Below, one piece after another: positions 1 through 13,300 of a stretch of DNA of 64,000 nt. Position numbers and translations under genes: made by a program. Origin of the DNA: Cydia pomonella (lineage: Eukaryota; Arthropoda; Insecta; Lepidoptera; Tortricidae); contig NC_084703.1 in assembly GCF_033807575.1 (NCBI RefSeq), positions 7,254,001-7,318,000 of the forward strand, read 5' to 3'. The notes beneath the pieces were generated by a model that was not told where the DNA came from, did not search any database, and saw only the letters and a list, made by a program, of their open reading frames with translations. The first letter of the stretch is position 1. Each line of letters opens with the position of its first letter.

Positions 1-2667
1 GACACATAACTACTTACACACGTAGAAGATACGAACTGTCAACTGACATTTGTCATTTGTTGTTTATCGCCTAACTGTCAACAGTGTCAATCCGAGAGTT
101 GTGACGTCATCAGAATCTTCAATGACGTTTCGAGTTTGGTCACGTGACGAGTGCCAAAAGATATTTTAAATTCAATATTTACAAAAATATGGTCATTACA
201 GGTCCCCTAAAAGTAGTTTAACATGTTCTTATAATCCAAAAGAATTTATTGGGATACAATTCTGCCCTAAGATTTGTAGATGGAAATAACCCTATTTCGT
301 ACATTGACACGCCATTTCCATCTCTATTACACGTGCATAATTATATTGCTTTCCTGCTCGCGACATTCTTCGTGCTTAGCGTCCTTGTCCTTACTTTAGA
401 ACGTTTTAGTTTTAGCTGCATTGAGGTTTAAAAAGTCGTCCATTTTTGTCGCACAGCGCGCGAACCTGGAACTATCTCGTGGCTAATGTTGGTACAAATA
501 TTTTGGTGGCATCATCACTTAAATCACATAGAAAGTATTCTGAAGCGACAATTAGAATGCGCCGTTTCTTAGCTCTCAACGTTGACATTGTCCCATTTGT
601 AGTACGATACACCTTACAATTAATATATGATTAACATATATTAAACTAAATAATTAATAGACACCTTAGTAGTCGATAAATGTAATTTAGGGCCAAATTA
701 AATTAAAATATCAACGCAAGCTATAATACAATAACCATTATACAGACTAAATAATTTTTACATAATTTTATAACATATCCAAGCTTAATTTAAACAAAGC
801 TATGCTTGCTTTTCATTATTAAATACAGTCTCAATACATTACTACATTACAAAATCTAAAAACTGGTTACTCACGTCATAAAGACCTGGGAGAGTTCGCC
901 GGGACGATTGACCGATTGTGAAACTGGCCAGTTTTAAATGTTTTAATGTAATTAAATCTCATGGGAATTTTCCAGGGTCAACGAAAATGAAAATGAAAAT
1001 GAAAAATTAATTTATTATTGCACACACAAGCATGGGTTCAACAGTGGGAAATATACACTAAGTTGAGGTTGCGTGCATACAGCGATAGTTTTATAATAAA
1101 CCGTTGGAACAGGGGTCCCCAAACTAGGCATAGCCTGTATCTTGGGCAACCAGTTAATGAATTAAAAACTAGAGAATTATGCCTAAAATATAGATACTAC
1201 TATTAAAACTTAGCTACTAGGGATTTTCGTTAGTCAGTCTGTCAGTCATATCAATATAGTATATATTTGACAAAAATATTAATGCAGATACACATGACAG
1301 TGTAAGTATTACGAATTCGTCCAGACGAAGGGTGTCACAGGTATTGAAATCAATAGTGTAAGAAATATTATTTTTCTTTAATTTTGAAGTCCAACGAAAC
1401 ACAAGAAATGCATTCCGACTGAAATAATTTAAATTAAATTAAAGTACCTAATTAGTACTGTGTAAACCCGCGGGCCTTATGAAGCTTCAGATTTGTGTTT
1501 ACTCAATGCTTGACATAAAAATTGGAATAGTATACAGTAAAAATATGGAAGAATTGAATGTGTTATACTAACTCTCGTATAAATAGTTTTCTACCTAGAC
1601 AAGAGACATGGCAAAGAGTTATTAATTTCTCCACACACGAGGTTATATGTACCTAGTTTTTAATTCATCACGTAATTACATGACTCAATCACAGAGGTGT
1701 AGAAGTAGGGCTGGTCTATCGGTATCGAAGGCTTGTCAAGGTTTCAGTTATTTATTAATTATGGAACAGAAAAAAACGGTTATAAACTATCTGAGACTAG
1801 TTTTTAATTATATGGTCCTATGTTATAACTATTCTATACTAACCATACCATACTATTGTCCATGTAAGATTAATGAAGATAAGTATTTATACGAAGCAGT
1901 CTTGAAGGATTTACCAACTGGAGACACCTTGTCTGTAATTTTCGGTACAAAACAGTCTGCTGATTTTTGCGGGGAAGGGGCACGTCAAATGTATGGCTAT
2001 CTGTACGTACAAACAGCCATGTCAGATAAACGTCAGTCTATACAATACATATGACCGTTGGCCGAGGTTTTCGACAGAGGGCGACTCCAGTTGTTAAATC
2101 CTCCAAGCAAGCAGTCGACGAGATGGTTACTTATCTACTAACTGTATTTTATTGCTTGCGTGTTAATTTTTAACCGATAGTTTTCTAGTAAAGAAAACAG
2201 GTTATATTATATAATTGCCCAAAATTAATTTGAAATGTAATATGTATAATAAGAATTCCAAATAAAATAAATAATATATTTTAATAAAGTAATGAATTGT
2301 AAAAATACCTTTGTTACGATAAACATTTTTTCTTGATTATACAAACCGCAAAAAATATATAACAATATATAATTAATATTTCCGATGCACGCCCTTTTAA
2401 TCACACTTGTATAAATTAATATTTCGTATATTTTAAGTTACATAATCTAAAATCTAAATAGTCTTGCCTGGTTCATATTGCGTTACGATATGCGACTTCG
2501 TAATGAATCCAAGACTTGTTGAAGCCTGCTGCTAGTTTGGTGATTTGTCCTTCCTAAAGGACATGGGGAGATTTACATGAGCGTATGTTACTATTTAACA
2601 TGAAGTATACCTGATTATTGCCTATTGTTATTGGCAAATAACACGATAAGTGCTTAATACGAAACTT
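1..2667. other. Left flank: no gene recognised
   Basis: AT-rich. Positions 293-365 match an element at 62555-62640 (TCTATTACACG, GCATAATTATATTGCT). A (GAAAAT) microsatellite lies at about 985-1008, next to a likely LINE tail (TTATTATTGCACAC). The open frame at 1647-2054 has no recognisable domain and is not called. Confidence 0.5.
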
Positions 2668-2871
2668 AACCTTCTAAAGCCCAGCCAATCCAGCCATACA
2701 AATGAAAAATCCAAATTTGCTGCTGAAATTTCAACCTATAATAATATAGGAAATATTTTTGGTTTTCTTTGAAAGATACAAAGCAAATTGAACTCTGTCT
2801 CAATTAAATATGACTAAAATTTTATCGAACTGAATAAGTTCTACAGGTAGGTCCTTGGGCCTTAGAAGGTT
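2668..2871. repeat. 204-bp MITE with 16-bp inverted repeats
   Basis: Left end AACCTTCTAAAGCCCA; right end reads AACCTTCTAAGGCCCA in reverse complement (15 of 16). There is no coding content. Confidence 0.7.
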
Positions 2872-3269
2872 ACAACTTAAGTTTACTGACCTTTATCCAA
2901 TCTATAGGTACATAAAATAAAAAGGCTCGCAACTAAAATCATTGTGAGTTTTTTTACACATCGTGTATTTATTACGTGAATATACAAAGAGCATAAATAT
3001 ATTTCTATTTTTGTATTGTTAATGATTTAAACTCAATAATATAAACTTTGCTTTACAACTCTTAAGAGCTCTCATTAAACCGCAATGTGTCGTGTAGAAA
3101 AAGGGATCTTGTAACCTCAAAAAAGGCCCTTATTGTAAAATACACTTATATTAATCCGGAATGCTATACGCGATTCTATCGCAACCATATTAAAAATAAA
3201 ATACTGAAGGAGATCCACGACATAGCTATAAAAAGAATAACTTCATAAAAGTAGTAGAGTTGCAAGCAG

Positions 3270-3336
3270 CCGTAGCTACGTTTACTGCATACCATCAGGC
3301 GGCCCGTTGGCTGGTCTGCCACTGACGTGGTATAAA
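3270..3336 (+). repeat. Fragment of the dispersed lepidopteran repeat
   Basis: TACCATCAGGCGG and GTGGTATAAA match the 3' part of the copy at 40783-40901, with divergence. Confidence 0.55.
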
Positions 3337-3362
3337 TCAAACATAATTTGGAATAAAGGTGG

Positions 3363-3712
3363 ATTGTCAAAGAAAATGTTGTAGCCACAGTATATTTACT
3401 GCCATCTTTCAACACATGATTAAAACTTTTAGAACGCCATTTGACTTCGATCCTTATTTTTTCTCTGATATGTGTTAAATTTGTTAAATATCAAAAAGTG
3501 GCGCCATCTTACCGGGCATCGTTCAAGGTTGTGGCGCCAATGCTCGAAACGATGCCGCCATACTGGTGGTTTGATCTATTAGATGGCGCCACTTTTTGAT
3601 ATTTAACAAATTTAACACATATCAGTGAAAGTACAATGGCGTTCTATAAGTTTTAATCATGTGTCGAAAGATGGCAGAAAATTTACTTTGGCTACAAAAT
3701 TTTCTTTGATGA
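3363..3712. repeat. 350-bp hairpin MITE
   Basis: Arms of about 145 bp pair: ATTGTCAAAGAAAATGTTGT at the left and TTTTCTTTGATGAT at the right, with inner AAAAAGTGGCGCCATCT / AGATGGCGCCACTTTTT. The loop is about 3508-3577. Confidence 0.8.
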
Positions 3713-4249
3713 TCGGCAAAAGATTGGTTTTCGAACGTCAAAAACTCTCGTGTGAACCTTCCTATAAATGAGATTTTTTATAAACTTAATGTAAACTCAG
3801 ACACAGCACTAGCTTGTCAGTAGAAAAAGTGTCGACTTCCCATAAAAAAAAATAATTTCGCGCCTTTTACTACTGACAAGTTGGGTTTGTTTCAGCATAT
3901 TCTAGTCTTACCCCACCGGGGTAAGTAGTATGCAGTGTCTTTGATATAAAACACATATGTTCATGTTACCCCGTAAAGTTTTGCTGAGTAAATGTGTCGT
4001 TAGTCCTAAGGCATGCAATACAGCCTTATCTATATTTAACAAATCAAATCAAATTTAAAAATAATACGTTACCAACGTAAAGTGATAAAATCTTTATAGT
4101 TTACATGCTATGTGCAAATTGCTAATCTGTCGACTCATAATCGTAGCCAATGCTCTTTTGAAATAGAGAATGCGTTTTTAAAGAACTTTACCACAGTAAT
4201 ATAATTTTCCTATTTAAATCATTAACAATATTAGATTATCAAAAGGACG
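3713..4249 (-). other. Probable start of syntaxin 3' UTR
   Basis: AT-rich, non-coding, directly downstream of the syntaxin stop. I saw no clear AATAAA on the minus strand in this stretch, so the cleavage site is not placed. Confidence 0.45.
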
Positions 4250-4336
4250 TTAACGGTTAAATATAATTATTAGAATAATTGAGACGATCACTATGAGGAT
4301 AATCGCGATATAAACTTTCTTCTTTCGCAGCTTATT
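4250..4336 (-). CDS. Syx7: Syntaxin coding exon 7: C-terminal membrane anchor (residues 237-264)
   Basis: Acceptor TTTTCAG|AATAAG. It encodes a basic juxtamembrane stretch, then about 19 hydrophobic residues, ending FNR and TAA. This is the tail anchor expected for a syntaxin. Confidence 0.93.
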   Translation of the reverse strand, partial: NKLRKKKVYIAIILIVIVSIILIIIFNR

Positions 4337-7300
4337 CTGAAAAAAAAAACACAAATAATTAATATAAAAGAAATGAATACTGAAACCAGTATTTGCCCGG
4401 AAATCTAAAAAAACAAGCAACTGATTGAAATGTTTAGCAATCATATTTGCATTCTCAAGTTTGATGGTCACTATCTGCTGTAACAATTTTCGTTTTATGT
4501 TACAACATTTTGAAAGAAAATACTCCAGGATCACTCCCATCGAATCCGCTCGACGCTAAACGTTTGAAACATCGAGAGTGAAGAACACATGTACAGTCAC
4601 CTGACCTGAATACTGTGAAGAATACAAAGTCACGCTGCAAATTTTTTATACGATTGTCTCTGCAAGCGTTTGGGTTGAGCAGATTCGGCTGATTCGGTCT
4701 ACGGTTTTTCCGTCTCCAGGCAGCATCAATACGTAACCCTAAAAAGCGGCCAAGTGCAAGTCGGACTCGCCCAAGAAGGGTTCCGTACCATTTATGACGT
4801 ATTAAAAAAAACTACTAGTAATGTACATCATATATTTTTTTTAGCTTTATCTTTCTCTTATTTTAGTAGTTACGGGGGAGGGGGGGACAGGGACATTTTA
4901 CCACTTTGGAAGTGTCTCTCGCCTATTGGCCTACACAGCCATGAAAAGCGCTGCCGCCCTACCTGACACTGTTTGAATAGTCTGTAATAGACACAAAGGC
5001 CAATGATTATTTTTTTTAGTTTTATCATTCTCTTATTTTAGAAGTTACAGGGGGGGGGGGGGGACACATTTTACCACTTTGTTAGTGTCTCTCGCGCAAA
5101 TTATTCAGTTTAGAAAAAAATATATTAGAAACCTCAATATCATTTTTGAAGACCTATCCATAGATACCCTACACGTATGGGTTTGATGAAAATTTTTTTT
5201 TTGAGTTTCAGTTCTAAGTATGGGGAACCTCCAAATTTTTTTTTTTTTTTTTTTCTATTTTTGTGTGGAAATCTTAATGCGGTTCATAGAATACATCTAC
5301 TTACCAAGTTTGAACAGTATAGTTCTTATAGTTTCGGAAAAAACTTGCTGTGACATAAACGGACAGACACACGGACATGACGAATCTATAAGGGTTCCGT
5401 TTTCTGCCATTTGGCTACGGAACCCTAAAAACGGTGTCAAAAGTATCTGCTACCGCGTTTTACAAATTGAGATAGATATCTACAGTTCACATTTCAAAGT
5501 TCTTATACTCTGATTGTTTTACATAAAAAGTTGATTTATCACATTTTGTTTAGCTATAAGAGAATATTAGATAATTGGATCGCATAATCTCATCCGCCAG
5601 GAATAAGCTGACGGTGCAAAGCATAAGAGAAGGTACAACCTTGTAGTTGGAGGCCTGTCGGAGCTCCGCCGTGGCGGCCTCCACGTTGTGGGCGGTGAAC
5701 TCGACGCTCGACTCGATGGAGTCCACAACTTGGCCTTGGTCGTGGATCATGGTACCCAGTTCTTTGAATATTTGGTTCACATCTAGGATGTCACTCTGAA
5801 AACAGATGTAAAGACTTATTAAGCTGTGGTCACGAAAGAAGTAAGTAGAAATGTTCAGAAATTATTCGGGTTCTAACTCGAGATCAAACTCTTTATTTAT
5901 ATCCCAGATAGTAAAATAACATTTTCATTTTCCATGGGTATAAAAACAGAGCTAAATCGGATTGGTAAACCCCTTATTCTATACTAATCATAATCAATTA
6001 CTCCTACTAAGTAACAATTACCATCCTAGACCCCTAATGAAAAAATATTTTGTACTAAAGATTGGGTTCCGACCAGATAAAGTTCCAATTGTTGGTATTC
6101 GTCATCATAAGACAGACTCAATCCAGACTCCTGCCTCCCAACCATCTTCATCCAACGAACTCCCTTCATCAGGGACTCAGGGAAGTTTGTAACTAGTAAA
6201 GTTGTGAAAGGAGCGGAAATTCTTTTATTGTGAAAGAAGACGAAATCGGCAGAGGAAGCATCATTTTAGACAACAATAAAATAAGTCTTTTTTGAAAAAT
6301 GTATCATTATAACATTCTACTTTTAATTCACTTATCCAGAAAGCCCAAACACAACTGCGTGTTTTTGAAATCAACGTGTATATTGAAAATCATGTACTAT
6401 CGTATATAAAAAGTTACTAAGTCAATTATTTCAAACCGATCTCTATTAATTTACTAACGCTTATACTAATTAAATCACAAGCGATAATTATTTATCGATG
6501 AACGGCAATTATTCCAAATCACCTCAGCCCTATCACGTAACCTTCATACCAAATATGTTTTCGATTTTAGCCTTTACAATGTTAGTCATTCAATTAAATA
6601 TGCAATCCGATCTCCTCTGTAGTACTGTTAAAATGAAACGGCAGTTAGAATACAGAAATGACACATTGTTGATAAAAATAATAAATCCGATAAATTTAGG
6701 GATGACCTTTCCCAAGGTGGACCGGAAAAAATCAGTGAAATATTAAAAATAAGTTAAGAGGCCTCCGGTTCCGATCAATCCGCCCGTTTCTAGAATTCGG
6801 GGATGATACATTAAAATAAAGATCCCAAACAAATAGAGAATTATACCGTATATCCGTACCCCTAGTGTAAATAAATTCGATTTCCAAACGTGACGTACGC
6901 GTTTGCGTTTAGTCTCATTTTGTATTGGATTTCGAAAGAGCGCGCCAAGCGGGACGTTTTGGAACCTCAAAATCCTATACAAAATGAGACTTAACGCAAA
7001 CGCGTTCGTCACGTTATGATGTCGGTCAAAGTTACACTAGGGGTACCGTTATCAGATAAATCCGTTTTGTTATTTAGGGATGATCTCTCTCAAGGTGGAC
7101 CCGGAAAAATCTGTGAAATATTTAAAAGAAGTTAAAAGAGGCCTCCGCTTCCGATCCGTCCGATCGTTTCTAGAATTCGAGGATGATACATTTAAATAAT
7201 GAAAGACCCTAACAAATAGAGAATTATATGTATATCCGTTATCGATAAATCAGTTTTGTTATTTAGGGATGACCTCTCCCAAGTTTCCAAAATCTGTGAA

Positions 7301-10300
7301 ATATTAAAAAGAAGTTGAAAGAGGCCTCCGCTTCCGGTTTCATCTCTTTTAGACATCACTCCCAGAAGAAACTCGTACTTTTTTAAATTTATTTACTCAA
7401 AGATGCTTACAAACAAAAGTTATGATATCGCCAAACTGTACCCAGTTTGTTGGCGAATGAGAAACTTTAGTTAGTGCGAAATGGGGATACCAACTGTCAT
7501 TGTGTTTACCCTGTTTCTAGTTATGTTCTAAGAGATATGCCTTCCGGAGCTTTTCCCCTTTATAAAAAAAAGTTGATATTATTAGTAGGATTGACTGGGG
7601 AAATCTAAAAAACTTCGACCAGCCAACCTCAATGTGATCATATGCCGCTCCCTCATATCCTCCTGCATACCTCAAGCTGCCTAATGTCCCGCTCGCGCTC
7701 CTCTAACTGCTGCAGGTCCTGCTCGGTCTGCATCGTCATTTGCTCCTGCCGGCGCGTGTTCTTGTCGTCCATTTCTACCAGGTCGTTGCTGCGCCCTGGA
7801 TACAGTATACTTTAGTCTTCAACAACTACATAAACCCTCCATGGTATCTTTAAACTTGAAAGCGGGTCAAATGTAGTACATATATTAATTAAATGTGAAA
7901 TGAAAATATTTTTAAATCGCCTAAGAAAATTTAACTGGTTTTTTGACAAAATACGATAAGTTAATTTACGACTTACATAATTCGTTTCGGAAAACCACCT
8001 AACCTCACATAACAAATACAATTATTGCCTTATATGTACACAAGTTCAATAATATCACAATATGACACACATAGGTACACAATGCAATTCTTTTTTTTTT
8101 ATATACTACGTAGGTGGCAAACAAGCATACGGTCCGCCTGATGGTAAGCAATCTCCGTAGCCTATGTACGCCTGCAACTCCAGAGGAGTTACGAGGGTTG
8201 TTCCGTTAATAGTTAGTCAACGGCGTACTATTAACTGTATTTATTTAATTTTACTGTAGCTTAAAGGCAAATTTCATTACAAACTTTTTGGTATAAATGT
8301 CACTGGCCAGTGACAATCAGTAATTTTTTTATGAATTTCAGAAAAAAACATGTCTGTCACTTTTTGTTCGCAAAAATGGAGCTAACGCGGGAAGCATTTC
8401 GTGCTATGATATATTATGATTATAAACGAGGGCTAACATACAAGGATTCTCATGAAAATTTAACTAGTGTTTTTGGGACATTATCCCCATCTCTTGCCAC
8501 TATCAGTTACTGGTTCCGTGAATTTAAGCGTGGGCGGAGCGACATCAAAGATGAGCCTCGACCGGGGCGACCGCCAACGGCAGTTACTCCAGAAAATGTT
8601 ATCAAGGCGGAGTGGTTAATAAAGGAATCTCGAAACATTACCCACCGAGAGATTCAGGACGAACTGAAGATTGGATCCCGGGCAGTTTCTACCATTTTGC
8701 ATGACCACCTTCAAGTTCGGAAGGTTTCGTCTCGGTGGATACCACATTTTCTCACACAAGAGCAAAAAGATAGTCGTGTCGATTGGTGCAAATATATGTT
8801 GAAGAAATTCGATAATGGCGATTCTCAACAAGTGACCTACATTGTGACATCTGACGAATCTTGGATATATAGTTACGACCCATTTACAAAACAGCAATCA
8901 ACACAATGGGTCTTTGAAGAAGATGATTTACCTACTAAAGTAGTTCGCGGCCGAAGCGTCAACAAAAAAATGGTTGCTGTTTTTTTTCGACGCAGTGGAC
9001 CTGTAGCCGTAATTCCACTTGAAGATCGCAAAACAGTTACCAGCCAATGGTACAGTGAAGTTTGCTTGCCACAGGCCTTCCAAGAGCTGAACGTCAGTCG
9101 TCCAAGTACTGGAACTCGGGGCATCATTTTTCATCAAGATAATGCTCCGGCTCACACGGCTTCCAGAACCATGGACTTTTTGAGCAAATCAGGTGTGCAA
9201 CTACTACCACACCCTCCGTACAGTCCTGACCTGGCTCCGTGTGATTTTTTTCTGTTCCCCACCTTAAAAAAATTATTACGTGGACGACGATTTTCGACGG
9301 CGGATGAAGCAGTGGACGAATTTAGGCGACTTTTTTTTGACCTTCCGCAAGAACAGTTTTTTTCCTGTTTTGAAAGCTGGTTCAGCCGAATGCATAAGTG
9401 CATTAATGTAGCAGGGGAATACTTTGAAAAGTTGTAAATTGTAGTAAATCAAACACCGAGCTCAGATGACAACTGGTTTATTAAAATAATAACGGGTAGA
9501 TATACCTTATTATAGAACTACCTACAACATCTTTCCCTTAAAAATAATAAGCATGCATACTAAACTTACGTATATAAAACTAAAGTAACTTGAGAAGAAT
9601 AACTCATTTATACCTAATCATTCCTCTCCTCTTTGTTTCAAAAGAGAAAAGAAAAGAAAAACAAACAAAAGAGATGAGAGAATAATAATAAGTTTTTTAA
9701 ATAAGTACAAGTAAATTGGTATACTTAAAACAAAGCATTGATATCAATACCCATTTTGCGAGCTCTGTTACGAGTCAGTGTGGGCTCGTTGGGCTGCGTA
9801 GTTTGGGTAGTAACGCTCGTACACGGGTTCGGAGCCTGCTCGACAACAGGCGCACACTTTACATCGAGCGGACTCGAACCTTGTCCCGGCGTGGTCGGTG
9901 GCGGTGGCGCAACCGGCTCGCACTTAATTAAATGCCTGCGATTACGACGGTATTCCATACCTCTCCGATTTTTTATTATGTATGACCGGGGAGTACTACA
10001 CGTTTTTACAATTTTCCCTCTCATTTTATTAGTCATACTAGTGTGGTCCATTATTATTACGTCATCGCCAACATTTAATTTTGCAAGATGCCTACAACGT
10101 TTGTCATAGTTTGTTTTTGTTTTATTTTGTTGCTTAGTTAGTGCCTTATGACAACGCAAATTCATATTAACCGGTTCTAACAAACTATGATGAACAGGCA
10201 ACCTGCAATTCAACCTTCGACCCATTAACAATTGCGCGGGGGAACCTATGTTTCCACGTGGCGTATTTCTGTAACTTAACAAATCTAGATAGAAATCCGT

Positions 10301-13300
10301 ACCACTATTTATTGATTTTGTTAAAATCTTTTTTATACTTTGAACGGCTCTTTCGCTCTTTCCGTTAGATTGAGCGTAGTGGGGAGAAGATGTTATGTGC
10401 TCAAATCCCCATTGACTTTTGAACCGATTAAAATCCCGACTTGTAAATGTGGTAGCGTTATCTGTGATTATTGTTTGCGGTATCCCGTATCTAGCAAAAT
10501 TCTCTTTCATAACACTAATTACAGATAATGATGTCATGTTTTTCAACTGAGCCACCTCAACATATCCCGAGAAATAATCAACCATAATCAGAAAGTACTG
10601 CTTTCGATACTCAAATATATCCATTCCTACTTTACACCACGGCAATTCTGGAATAGGTACTGGCAACATAGGTTCCCTAGCGGGAGCATTCTGGCACTCT
10701 TGGCAGGCCTCACAGCGCCGCACATACAACTCAATGTCGCGTGTGATGCCTGGCCAGAACAATACCTCTCGCGCGCGGCTCTTGCAGCGGTCAATGCCCT
10801 GATGACCGTCATGAATGATTTTTAGCATTTGTCCTCTTAACGCAGCAGGGATTAGAATAAGCTTATTTTTAAAAATTATGTCTGTAATTATTTGTAACTC
10901 GTCTTTATATGACCAATAACATTTCAATTTTTCAATAACATCACGTTTGTACTGTGGCCAACCCTTATTTATATATTCTTTTAACTGACACAAGGCTTCA
11001 TCTTTTACAGTTTCCTCCCTTATGAGTTTGAGTTTAGATTGTGACATCTGTACGCTGTCCAGTAATTGATTCACTTGGTACACAACACATCTACTTATTG
11101 AGTCATCATATAAATCTGGGAGAGGCGCGCGCGATAAGGTATCGGGTATATACATATATTTACCAGGTTTATAGCTAACTTTTAAGTCATAACCCTGCAA
11201 ACGTAACAACATTCTCTGTAAGCGTACTGGGATAGTGTCTAATGCTTTTTTGAAAATACTTTCTAATGGTTTATGGTCAGTTTCTACAATAACATTCTTT
11301 TGACCATAAATGTACTGATGGTATTTCTCACACGCGAACACAATCGCCAGCATCTCTTTTTCTATTTGCGCATACCTCATTTGTGTGTCGGTGAGCGTGC
11401 GCGACGCGTACTCGACAGGCCGCCCGCCCTGGAGGACCGTGGCGCCCAGCGCCACCGAGCTCGCGTCTACCGAAATCACTACAGGCTGCGACGCGTCAAA
11501 CAGCGTCAACACTGGCGCATTACACACCAAATCTTTTAATTTAGCAAACGCCTCGTCGTGCACGGAATCCCAACACCATACGGATTCTTTTTTAAGCAAT
11601 CTAGTTAATGGAAAAGTATGTTCCGAATAATTGGGGATAAATTTAGACAAAAAATTAATTGCACCTAAAAATCGCTCAAGCGATTTTTTATCCTCAGGCG
11701 TGGGCATATCTTTTATGGCCCTAATCTTCTCAGGATCGGGTCTCATACCGTTTTTATTGAATACGTGTCCTAAGTACGTTACTTCCTCTACACGTAACTT
11801 ACATTTATCCTTATTAAATTTCAAATTTATTTCCGTTGCCCTTTTTAATAATTTATTTAACCTTTCGTCATGTTCTTCCTTCGTGCGGCCCCAACAAATA
11901 ATATCGTCAATGAACGAGTCGACTCCATCTAAATTTTCTAACAGCTGTTTAATCTTAGCATGAAATACTTCCGAAGCACAATTAATTCCATATGGCAAGC
12001 GAAGATACTGGTATCTGCCAAATGGCGTGCCAAACGTGCATAAGTCGGCACTCTCTTCATCCAATTGTATAGCCCAAAACCCCGAACTAGCATCTAAAAC
12101 TGAAAAGTACCGGGCCCCGTGAAGCTTAGCAGCTATTTCATTGATAGTCGGCAGTTGGAAGTGAGCGCGTTGCACGGCGCAGTTGAGCGGGCGGGGATCA
12201 AGGCAGATACGAAGTGACCCATTTTTCTTAGCCACGATAACTAACGCATTTACCCATCGCGTGGGATGACTCACTTTACGAATAACTCCTAACTGTACCA
12301 TTCTATCTAGCTCTTGCCGCAATTTATCATGTAGACCTATCGGTACCTTCCGAGTGGCACTAATAACCGGCTGAACAGTCTCATCCACCACTATGTGGTA
12401 CAGCCCTGGAAGACAGCCCAGCCCTTCAAATAAATTACTATATTTAGATAAATCTACAGAATGGACACGTTTAATTAACCCTAACTCGGTACAACTGTCA
12501 CGCCCCAGTACGCTTTCAGAATGCTCGTCATCAGCTATTGCAAATTTTAGTTTATAAACTCGGTTTTTATAATACCAATCCATAATAGAAACACCTTTAA
12601 TAGGAATAACATCGCGAGAATAAGAAAACAATCTCGTGCTCGGTTCGTCTACAATCAGTTTTGGGTCACAACCTAATTGCAAATACCTGTGATAAGATAA
12701 CATATTTATATCGGCACCACTGTCAAGTTTAAAATTTTCCTCGCCATACTCACTTCTTAGTGTCTCATACCAGTCCTTTGATGATGAACTCACTGACGAA
12801 ACATTAGCAATCACCGGTACATAAAACGACTCGTACTCATTACCCGATTCATCGTCACAAACCGCAATGTCATACACCTTTTTATTATTTACCGATTTAC
12901 TCACACACATTCGCGCAAAATGCCCATAGCCCTGACACATGAAACACTGCACTCCATTAGCCGGACACTTGCCGGGGTCACAGGTCTGGCCGCACCCCGG
13001 ACACGGGGCGCGCTGGCGAGCCGGCGGCGCCGCGCCGCTGCCCCCGGGCCGGGCGCCCCAGGCGCCGCGGCTCGGCCTCCAGCGCCCGCCGCCTCGGGCC
13101 CCGCGGCCAGCCCTGCCGCCACGGAGCTGCACGGCGTCCACTTGCGAGGGACCCGCGCTTATTTTGAGTGCGTCTAGTCTCCGGGAACCGTCACTCGATA
13201 TCTCATCCGCTTGGCAAATTTTTATCGCCTTATCGAGTGTCAAATCCTCCGTACGAAGCAGTCGGTCTCTCACGATAGTGCTACTTATGCCGCAGACGAT

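Larger units (their letters stand above)
5796..7670. other. Syntaxin intron between coding exons 5 and 6
   Basis: Besides the tandem array at 6690-7336 and its MITE, the intron is AT-rich with no recognised gene. Open frames at 5962 and 6498 have no domain. Confidence 0.6.

Noticed and set aside
1647..2054. Open frame of 135 codons on the plus strand
   Set aside because: No recognisable domain, no splice or promoter support, and AT-rich repeat-like surroundings. Probably chance.
8616..9403. Minus-strand open frames opposite the transposase
   Set aside because: Antisense shadows of the intact mariner ORF with no domain of their own.
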